Source of the DNA: Brachionus koreanus
Taxonomy: Eukaryota; Rotifera; Eurotatoria; Ploima; Brachionidae
NCBI GenBank assembly: GCA_016987375.1
Contig: PJRA01000048.1
Location: 1,800,112-1,837,589 of the forward strand
Direction: 5' to 3'
Length of the DNA: 37,478 bases
Shown here: in pieces, positions 29,035 to 37,478 of the stretch
Layout: every line of letters begins with the position of its first letter
How positions within the stretch are numbered: position 1 is the first letter of the stretch
Program-made: the position numbers and the translations under genes
The notes under the pieces: model-generated
Told to the model about the DNA's origin: nothing
Seen by the model: the letters and a program-made list of their open reading frames with translations, nothing else
Database searches by the model: none

Positions 29035-31722
29035 ATGCATTTTACACCAGCAAACAATGGTCATGGTTTGGAAGTTTTTTTTGAATTTATGGAAACATTA
29101 ATAAACTCAATCGAGTTTTTCAAAAGTTCTCCTCAAAATTTCATAGTTACTTATTGCAATAGTTTAAAAAGTCAAGTCAAAAATGAATATCAACAAGTTA
29201 CACAAATAGATGTATCGAAAAATTTTGATCTTTTGACCAAAGAGAAAAATTTGATGATTAAAGAGCTTGACACATTTGAAAATGAATGCCTAAAAGTGTA
29301 CGAAATTGCCAGCAATCATCAAGATTTCAAGTTTAAATCAGAAATGTCAGAAAAATTAAACGAATTTTTAAGTTTTTCCCGAACTGAGCTCAAGATGTTA
29401 CATCAAAATTACGTTTCTAATGATCAATGGTTTTCATTAGAGAACCGACTAATGGAAGATAGACGAAAAAAATTAGAACATGACATTCTAGACGAACTAC
29501 AAATAATTAAGAAATTTATTTTTATGAACAAATATTATATTTTCAAGAAAATACGAATTTTTGAAGAAAATAGTTTGAGTGGTTTCGGTGTGCTAATTTA
29601 TCTAAATGAAATTTTCAATGAAAAAATTCTTAACTTTTTACAGTAAAATTAAAATTTATTGATTTTCTTTTTACACTAATTAAATTTTCTCAAAGAGAGG
29701 CAGACCTTGATGATATTGGCAAAAATATGCCCAAGCTAGAACATTGGAGTTTGGAGTAAGAGATAAAAATTTTTTTACAGTTTATATAATAAAATATCTA
29801 TTCAAAGACAAAATTATAAACAGTTAAATTCAAATTATTTAAAACTGTGGAGTCTTTCATATTTGACAGAAAAGGACTTTGTGAACAAAGGCGCCATTGT
29901 TGAACTATTTAATGATTATGCCAAAGCGGAAGAGATCGAACTTAAATACAAAAGCTTAGTAACATTAGAACCATTTGTTTTTACCGAGTTCAAACAATTG
30001 ACCAAACTAAATTTAACAGGAAATAATATTGCCGAAATTGAAGCTTCTTGGTTTCATTTTTTGACCAGTTTAACAGAGCTTGATTTGTCTCATAATCAAA
30101 TAAATCAAATAGAAAATGGATCTTTTTCCTCTTTAGAAAAGCTGAAAAAATTAGCTTTGAACAGCAACTCGCTGGAATATTTGAATCCAATGGCATTTAC
30201 TGGCTTGGGTCAAGTTTTTTTCTTGGATTTAAGTTCTAATAAAATTAAACTTTTATGTCGACATCAATTTACAGAAATGAAAAGTCTTAAGGATTTGGTT
30301 TTGGATCGAAATTTTATAGACACTATAGAACCGGAATGTTTTGTCGGTTTGGACAAGCTAGAAATTTTAATGCTCGTTGACAACAAATTAACAGTGTTAG
30401 ATGGCTTCCGATTTAATGGCATGCCAAGTCTTGTAAAATTGGATTTATCTCAAAATGTTATAGAAAATATTGAACTAAACGCTTTTCATGGCTTAACTAA
30501 TTTAAAAGAGCTATTGTTAGTTGGAAATCGGTTGAACCAAATTTTGGAAAGATCTTTTTGTTGTTTAGAGCAGCTAGAAGAATTATATTTGGAGTTCAAC
30601 AAAATTGAAATAATCGAGAATGACTCATTTATCGGATTGTACAATTTATTTAAATTAATACTTAAAGAAAACTCAATAAGAATGATTAAGAAAAATTCTT
30701 TTGAAGGATTACATAAATTGAAATGTTTAATTTTAAAGAAAAATCTAATTGAAAAAATTGAGGATTTTTCGTTTGAGAGTTTAAGAGAATTGGAAAGTTT
30801 AAATTTAAGAGACAACGAGTTAAAAGAAATTAAATGTAACACTTTTACAGGCTTGACAAGTCTTAAAGATTTGGATTTAAACAACAACAAAATAGTGTCA
30901 ATTGAAAGAAATTCTTTTAAAGATGCCAATAATTTAAAATTACTTTGTTTAAAATCTAATTTAATAGAAGAGATAAAAATTGATTCTTTTTTTGGTTTAG
31001 AAGAATTGAGGGAGTTGACTTTGGATGTAAATCAAATACATCAGATTCATCCGTTTTCGTTTAGTCTCAAAGAACTGAATAAATTGCATCTTAATCAAAA
31101 TAAACTAGTTAAAATAAATATAAATGATTTTAGAGGATTGTCTAATTTAAGCGAACTTTATTTATACGAAAATCAAATAGAAAAAATACATGAAGGCTCT
31201 TTTTTGGACTTGGTCAATTTAAAAAAGCTAGTTTTGAATTCTAATTCATTGAATGAAATTAAAACAGGAACTTTTCAGGGACTAATTAGTCTAGAGGAAC
31301 TTGAAATGAGCTATAATTACATTGAAAAAATTGAGTCAAACTCATTTCAAGGCATGTTTTATTTAAAACAACTGAATTTGGGAAGTAATCGATTGAAATC
31401 ACTTGAGCAAGGTGTATTCAATAATTTAGAAAGTCTGGTCAAAATGGATCTATCATGTAATTTATTCGAGGACTTAAAGCCTGATGTATTCCGTGGTTTG
31501 AAATCACTTTGCGCTGTCAATTTATGGAAAAATGACAAGTTAGAGCAAAATTTAGATCAAAAAAAGTTTTATCGAAAGTCCAAGACAAATAAAAAAGTTT
31601 ATTATTTAAGATTTCAGTCCGAGGAATTTACAGACTTTATCTCTGATTCATCACTTATTTCTGATGATTTTTCTTGCATTAATTCTGATGTAGAAAATTC
31701 AGATTTAGATTTTCAACTTTAA
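29035..31722 (+). CDS. Cytoplasmic leucine-rich-repeat protein with helical N-terminus (3 exons)
   Basis: Exons 29035-29642, 29696-29755 and 29808-31722 join in frame to 860 residues; introns are 53 and 52 nt, both phase 2 with good GT-AG ends. Residues 1-222 are charged and probably helical, ending NFLQEADLDDIGKN. From about residue 288 there are 21-22 consecutive 24-residue LRRs of the pattern LxxLxLxxNxIxxIxxxxFxGLxx, one repeat being a residue short. An acidic Ser-rich tail (ISDSS...SDVENSDLDFQL) follows. No signal peptide or membrane segment is seen, so it should be cytosolic despite an LRR type common in secreted proteins. The repeats suggest protein binding; partner unknown. An AG at 29023-29024 could mark a 5' acceptor, so an upstream exon is possible. 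AATAAA at 31766-31771. Confidence 0.85.
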
Positions 31723-31765
31723 CCTGCTTAATTATTACATAAAGCGTTTTCATATAATTTCATAA

Positions 31766-31771
31766 AATAAA
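31766..31771 (+). terminator. Poly(A) signal AATAAA of the LRR gene
   Basis: Canonical hexamer 44 nt after the stop codon. Confidence 0.6.
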
Positions 31772-32251
31772 AATTTAAGCTTTTTAAATGTTTGCTAAAT
31801 TAAAAAAAAAATAATCAAAATATCATTTAATTTTTTTTCTTAATAAAATAAATAAAAAACGTTAATCTTTACTTTCGTGATGTAGAAAAAATTTATACTA
31901 TACAAATTGATACAAATTACAAATATAATATGATATAAATTTATATTGAATCGATTAATTATTTCATCTACTATTACAATTTACATTCAATACAAATATT
32001 AATTTTTTCTGAATTCATCTATAAAATGTTTCAGTTCATATTTTTTTAAAATGAAATAAAATTAAGATACAGCTAGAAACTAATAAATTTCAGGATTATT
32101 TAATTACATTTTTTTACATCGCCTTAAAGGCGTTAATTAAATAAATATAAATTTATATTCCTTTAAATAATAATCATAAAAAAGGAACAAGAAAGAAAAC
32201 ACGGACTAATATGCATATTAGCCAGCCGATTTTTAGAAAATGTTGTATTAG
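31772..32251. other. AT-rich spacer, no gene seen
   Basis: No coding signal. A small near-palindrome CGCCTTAAAGGCG lies at about 32120-32132. Confidence 0.4.
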
Positions 32252-32380
32252 GATTATCCAAGAGGTTCTAGCAGGTCAAAATTATCTGAAACTGTTGATG
32301 TAATTAGTGGTGATGTTGGTTATTGGCTGGTTGCTCAAAAAATAGTTGGAAAAAACTTTGATTATTATGCCAAAATATTT
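32252..32380 (+). other. Orphan exon-like segment
   Basis: Exactly 43 codons, open, from an acceptor-like TTGTATTAG to a perfect donor GTAAGT at 32381. The translation contains YPRGSSRSKLSETVDVISG and GDVGYWLVAQKIVGKNF. Codon use looks protein-like compared with the surroundings. I do not recognise the protein and cannot place it in a gene; it could be a relict linked to the adjacent transposase remains. Confidence 0.3.
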
Positions 32381-32519
32381 GTAAGTTAAAAATTACTTAT
32401 AGTCAATTTTCTTTACTATTTCGGTTATTCAAATGAATATTTTTTAATGTTAAAAATATTTTTTTTAATGGTTATTTAAAAGGATTTTTAACTTAAACAA
32501 AAAATATAATACAAATTCC

Positions 32520-32840
32520 TGTTTTACAAGCTGTCAATTATATAGTTGATGTATGGCAAAATATTTCCTCTATTTCAATCAGAAATTGTTTTTAAAAATC
32601 TTAAAAAGGGGTCGAAAGTTTTCAGGTTGCAAATGAAATTAATTCAAAAGAAGAAACAGAGAAAAGAATTTATAACAAAGAGAAGCTTTAGAATTTATTG
32701 CAAAGCTTAGATTATTTTTCTATTCTAAGCCAAATGATATTACAGTTACAATTGTAAATTTTAATCAGATTGAGTCAAGCTTTCTTGATTTACCAAAAAA
32801 ACAATCAAAAATGGACTTAATAACTAAATATAATTATTAA
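32520..32840 (+). pseudogene. pogo/Tigger transposase C-terminal relict
   Basis: LQAVNYIVDVWQNISSISIRNCF (32524-32590; compare pogo/Tigger ...AW..VS..TIRNCFRKAGF) is followed by QVANEINSKEETEKRIYNK. After a frameshift comes EALEFIAKLRLFFYS, then NDITVTIVNFNQIESSFLDL and KKQSKMDLITKY, ending in TAA at 32838-32840. The final block corresponds to the usual C-terminal ...L.KIEELR...KQ..ITDFF region. The DDE core is not seen and frames are broken, so the element is inactive. Confidence 0.65.
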
Positions 32841-33685
32841 TTTTCATTCATCCTATTTTCTTAATTTTTTTTCTTGGGGTTAGGCGAAACTATTTAGTAT
32901 CACCCTCTTTGACTTGACCAGGTTTAATTGTATACTAAACAAAACATTAAACTACAGATTAAAATCGTATTTAATTAAGAGAATTGTAAAAAAAGTTTAT
33001 TATGAAAAAATCAATTCAATTTTTAAAGAAAGCTTTATTTGTGAGTTAAGTTTAACTAGCCTTTTCTAGATTAATTACTTTGCAGATCAGTTTAGTTTTA
33101 ATTTCATTTATTAACAACTTTTAAACTACAGTAGAAAACACGGGTGGTTTTTTAAACCCCTTTTTAAAAATTTAAACTTAAATTTTTTTTTTTGATAGTA
33201 ATAAAATTTTATAAGATTACTTTTAAAAATTTATAAGTTTGTTTTTAATACTTAAAAATTTTAAATAATTTTAAAAAAAAAATATTTGATTTGTCTCATA
33301 ACTAAATTTTGAAATTTTTGTTAATAATCTGTCGGGCTTTCTAGTACTAACCTAAATATATTATTTAAAAAAAAATTCTTAATAATATAAAAAATTTAAT
33401 TTATATTGAAAAAACCAAATAATTGATTTTTGAAAAGATAAATATTTAGTTGTTTAAGAGATCACTTAAATTTAAATCTTTATGAAATAGAAAATTATAA
33501 TTTTCATAAATCTTATTATCAGCATATAAGAAAAAATTTGAATGCTTAAAAAATTTTATTTAGAGAAAAATAATATAAAAAAATAAGGTATATTTAATGA
33601 TCAATTCATAAATCTAATTTTAGTGTTTGATAAAATTTGATTAATAACAAAAAATGATGAAACAAATGTTGCGAGAAAAATCGAT
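32841..33685. other. Spacer between pogo relict and SCHIP1 3' end
   Basis: AT-rich. No gene is seen; it should include the SCHIP1 3' UTR at its right end. Confidence 0.4.
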
Positions 33686-36447
33686 TCAATTTTTTTTTCT
33701 AAATCTGTACAATTTATTAGTTATATTGGCTAGATCGAACGTTTTCGTTTTTTTTTGACATCTTCCATCGCCAGATTTGGCCTCAAAAATTTCCTTATTA
33801 GATACTAAATTTTTACGGTTATTCGATGCTAAATTAGCTGAATTACACTCATTAAAATCAACGTTTGATTTTAGAAGCTTGGATTTTTGTGCCGATTCTT
33901 TTATTCTTCTTTTATTTAAATTAATTTAATAACTTCATTTAAAATTAAAAATATAATTTTTTTCTTACTTAGTTATATCTTCTATGTCAACTAAAATAGA
34001 ATCTTGTTGCATGTACAGATCATCTCGGTCTATTAGCAAAATTTTCAGATCTTCGTTTATTTCTTTATTTAAAAAAAATTATTTTCTAGCCAAAAATTAG
34101 AAAATTTATTCTACTTTCAATTTGATTACACAGATCATTGACGATAACTTGCAGTTGACCAATATTCATATCGACTATATCTTCTCTTTCCAAACGCTTT
34201 AAACCATAAGTAGGCAAGCCGACCTTAATTTACAATAAAAGTAATTTCTCTTGAGATTTTTTAATTAATTTTTAATAATTTCTAATTATTCAAGTCTACA
34301 CGGGAAAAAAAAACTAAAAATTAGACTTTGATCTTACTATGTCAGCAATAGGTGATTGTTTTTTGGAAGTAGCTTCTGATTGAATTTTGGATCTAGCTCT
34401 GATCGATACTTTGGCCAGAGCTTGCTTTGCTTCACTTTGCAATTGAGCTAAAATGGTGTCACAAGAATCGCTTGAAGTTATTGACAACATTGAAAAACTA
34501 GAATTGGAATTTGCCATATCCAGACTGTCTAAATCATCACAATTTTCATCTGGTAATGTTTCTTCGACCAAATCATCTGCGAGTTCATTCATAAAGCATA
34601 TTTGTAAATTTTGACCGGATATATTTTTGCTAACACTTGGCCGTCTCATGTAATCAGAAATAATGCTGTCGTGATTTGACTCGGTCAAAGAAGGCGTAGA
34701 AGACGAAGAAGAAATCATGGCTAGTTTACGGCGAATTTCATCTCTATCGTTTTGAACATTTGAGCGCTGATTCTTTATTTAAAAGAAGTAAAATAGATGG
34801 ATTAAATTTTTTTCTATTAAAAAAATGGATACCTTTGATGATATCTCTTTTATGAACAGGTTAAGATCATAATTAAGGTCTATGTATTTATTGTTTATAT
34901 AATAATAGTAAAGGCTCATTTATTGCATTTTGCTAGTACTAAATTTAAAAGAAAATTTCTTGTTAAGCTTCTTAATTGAGACAAATAGAAAATAATAAAC
35001 AATGATTTTTCTATTTTTTCATTTATAAAAAATTAATATTCTACAAATTTAAAAAAATAAAAAAAACTATTTATTGATTTCTGGAAATTTTATTAGCTTT
35101 GAATTTAGGTGTATTAGAGCCTAAAATCCAGGCTTTATTTAAACTTTAGTACAGATAACATCTTATTAATAGTTAAAATATGTTTTTCATATCAAATAAA
35201 TATTGTGTTTTTCTTATTTGTTATTTGCTTTCCCTATGGTGATTCGAAAATCGGATTAACGAAAAATTTAATTATTTTTTTCTAACTAGTTGACAAAAAA
35301 ATTAATAATATCCTGTTTACGAGTCTATTTCGTTCCCAAAATTAGATCTAAAATCTATTTATATAATATTCAAAATTTTAGATGTACTCTATATTAAAAT
35401 TTTTAAAAATTTTTTAACAAGTTTATTTTAGACATATCAACAAAATTGAAAATTTATTTGTCTTGGTAATTTTTAATTGATATTTGTCATGAGTTATTCT
35501 TAATATTTGCTAAAATATATTGATTACTTCATAGGAACTGCATTAGTGAACTGAATTTCCTTTTTTATTTATGCCAAAAATTGGCAAAATTCAAATAAAT
35601 TACCTGCCAAAAAAATGTTCAAAGCTTTGTTTGCTTTTTGCTTATTAGCAAAAGATAATGAAGAAAAGAGAAAAAATATTGAAATAAAAAAAAATGCTAA
35701 GAAGACTAATTAAAACAAATGAAAACTTTATCTATTTACTTAATGTTGTTGTAAAGTGAACTTTAAATTCTAAACCAAGACTTAGCTGCATAGGGAATAA
35801 TATATTTCCGAGAATTATAAGCAATTCTTAAACTTGTTCTTTTTTTTAAAGTAAGTTTTATAGCTTTAAGTCAGTAGTAGCTGGATAGGAAAATTTTTCT
35901 AAACGAATCGAGAAAACTTACTGTAATCGATTGCGCCATTAAAAGCTATGAGTAATTTGTATTTTATGAAGCGATTAGGATCTTAGAATATTGGCATAAT
36001 AAGAAAACTATTTTATTTTAAACTTAGGAAAAATTTCAATCTAGCTAATTGACTTTTTATTTAAATTAAATAATGCACAAAAATTAAGAGAAAAAAAAGT
36101 TACCCATTTTATTTTAATTTGAATTTAATTTTTTAAAACAACTAGATTACCTGAATTGATATTTCTTGTTGAGCTTGTTTAAGTTTTATCTCTAAATTTT
36201 CCCAATCAACAACAGGCAGCTTAAATTCTTCATTCGATAACACCAACTCATTGGCTGCTAAATGAAAATCTTTCTCATCGTTTTCTTCATCACTGTTTTT
36301 ATCTCTCTTAAATGATTCATATTCCAAGTCGCGTAAATCAACGTCTTGTTTATCTTGGCATACCGAAAACTCTTGCGTAACCAAACTAGCTAATTCAAGA
36401 AGCTCATTTTTAATATCATTATCTATTTTATCCTCGTTTATGCTCAT
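33686..36447 (-). CDS. SCHIP1: Schwannomin-interacting protein 1 (SCHIP1), 5 exons
   Basis: Exons 36151-36447, 34338-34772, 34115-34223, 33969-34062 and 33686-33908 join in frame to 385 residues. Family blocks in order: LPVVDWENLEIKL (end of exon 1), NDRDEIRRKLA and NLQICFMNE (exon 2), LQSEAKQALAKV and KKQSPIADI (exon 2). Then come MNIGQLQVIVNDLCNQIE (exon 3) and INEDLKILLIDRDDLYMQQD with ILVDIEDITK (exon 4), which form the conserved C-terminal coiled coil. SCHIP1 proteins bind merlin/NF2-type cortical scaffolds and act at axon segments in vertebrates and in Hippo signalling in flies. Exon 5 adds a basic tail of about 70 residues that I do not recall in vertebrates. The ATG at 36447 was chosen over 36516, whose extra 23 residues look non-conserved and contain an acceptor-like TTTTCTTAG. 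Confidence 0.92.
34773..36150 (-). other. SCHIP1 intron 1 with candidate alternative first exon
   Basis: A 1378-nt intron, much longer than its neighbours. Within it, 35922-35939 (minus) encodes ATG GCG CAA TCG ATT ACA followed directly by GTAAGT. This phase-0 end would splice onto exon 2, giving MAQSIT-NQRSNV. A weak ATAAAAT lies about 35 nt upstream. Vertebrate SCHIP1 also has alternative 5' exons. Otherwise the intron shows nothing. Confidence 0.35.
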
Positions 36448-37478
36448 TTTAAAATCCTTTATTTTTACATAATATAACTTTGAAGAGTTTAATTTATCTA
36501 AGAAAAAATAATACAAATTATCGGTTTATTGTTGTATCAGCTTGATTTTTATCACTTATGATGAAACTTGATATCTGTTTATCAATGCACCACGAGATTA
36601 ACAACTCAACACCCCAAATATGACTTTCAGTTCTAAATGTCAATTGTTCTTAGCAGATCATGGATTCTAATTTAAATAAATATCGATTTAAATAAAATAC
36701 AAAAAGCTCTTTGATTGTGGAACATAAAAATGGCAACAATTAGATATCTTTAATTTTTGCCAATTAATTGATAATTTGAATCTAAAAAACAAAAATCTGA
36801 TATTTAAAAATTGGATTTTTAAGTTTCTAAAAATTCTAGAAAACTGTGTGTTTATGATAAAAATTTGAAATTAGGTTAAAAGCAAGTCCAACTAGTTGAC
36901 GCAAATGTTTCAAATAGCAATAGCCTATATTCTCTTTAACGCTCAAGTGCTTTGAAAGCTAAACACATTTTTGTTGAATGCAATTTATTATTGAGCTGCA
37001 TATAATATTTATATTTGATGAATAATTTCATATTTAATTCGAAAAATTATAATTAGAGTTCGTGCATGTTACTTTTGTATATCAAGATTGCTTATAAAAA
37101 ATGCTTTATCTTTTTTTTAAGGCTTCTTGCTTGCCAATTTTAATGAAGTGAAAAGATAAAACTTTTAATTAAAGTTGTTTTCAATGAAAGAGGAAATCTG
37201 GCCAAAAATAAGTAATTTTTTTAAGCTAGATCGTTACGTAACATATAAATTAAGTTTATTAGTCTTCACATAAAATCGATAAAGGATTATGGTAAGCAAT
37301 TAAGAAGAATTTTGTTTTAATAGATTACTGGGGATTTTACATAATTCATATAAAATTTCTTATATCCCAGGAATCTAATAAATATATATATAGATAAAAT
37401 ATTATGAAAATTTTTTTATTTTTTTTTAAATTTAAATATGAGATAGAATTATCAAAAAGAAATTAAAAAATACATGAA
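36448..37478. other. SCHIP1 upstream region to window end, no gene seen
   Basis: AT-rich. An acceptor-like pyrimidine tract plus AG at about 36498-36508 (minus) could join a non-coding 5' exon or a spliced leader to SCHIP1 exon 1. No other coding segment is visible to the window end. Confidence 0.4.

Noticed and set aside
29756..29780. A 25-nt intron ending at TTTTTTACAG in the LRR gene
   Set aside because: It keeps the frame but is far shorter than every other intron here; the 52-nt alternative ending at 29807 is also in phase and fits.
30486..30929. 147-codon minus-strand frame inside the LRR gene
   Set aside because: Antisense shadow produced by the repeated LRR codons.
1..37478. Possibility of a bacterial or viral operon or CRISPR array
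   Set aside because: Spliced genes, poly(A) signals and animal gene families throughout; no regularly spaced repeats with unique spacers.

Overview
The window looks like nuclear DNA of a small, very AT-rich animal genome. Coding genes have canonical GT-AG introns, mostly 44-65 nt long, AATAAA poly(A) signals and standard stop codons. Several genes are animal-type (SCHIP1, SAAL1, cyclin T, a tetraspanin). A monogonont rotifer such as Brachionus would fit the base composition, the mini-introns, the cytoplasmic leucine-rich-repeat protein and the mix of decayed transposons, but that species-level guess is inference.

Layout. 1-3.8 kb: gene-poor, with a Tc1/mariner relict. 3.9-4.5 kb (+): an MMTAG2-like nuclear basic protein. 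4.9-13.3 kb (+): a tandem array of four calmodulin-like four-EF-hand genes, each reconstructed here with its short 5' exons. The gap between the third and fourth copy holds a decayed LINE that is itself split by a GC-rich fold-back element. 14.0-16.2 kb (-): SAAL1 and a methionine-R-sulfoxide reductase B, only 119 bp apart. 17.3-20.4 kb (-): an eight-exon cyclin T gene (P-TEFb) with a His-rich tail; its large intron contains an antisense MULE transposase relict. 21.7-22.2 kb: inverted repeats around an assembly gap and a Cys-rich reading frame. 22.5-22.6 kb (-): a 42-residue Cys/Gly/Tyr-rich micro-protein with an acylation-like MGCC start. 23.2-25.3 kb: two LINE pieces in opposite orientation, a long inverted repeat and a Tc1/mariner N-terminal fragment. 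25.9-26.7 kb (-): a tetraspanin. 29.0-31.7 kb (+): an 860-residue LRR protein built from three exons. 32.2-32.8 kb: a pogo/Tigger relict and an orphan exon-like segment. 33.7-36.4 kb (-): a five-exon SCHIP1 gene.

How the genes relate. Apart from the EF-hand array (local duplication) and the close SAAL1-MsrB pair (possible co-transcription), the neighbours do not form an evident pathway. The transposon relics are all broken and lie in intergenic or intronic DNA. I see no CRISPR array, rRNA or intact tRNA, and no clearly new multi-gene system. The most unusual items are the EF-hand array with its two intron-position subgroups, the MGCC micro-gene, the LRR fusion and the candidate alternative first exon of SCHIP1.
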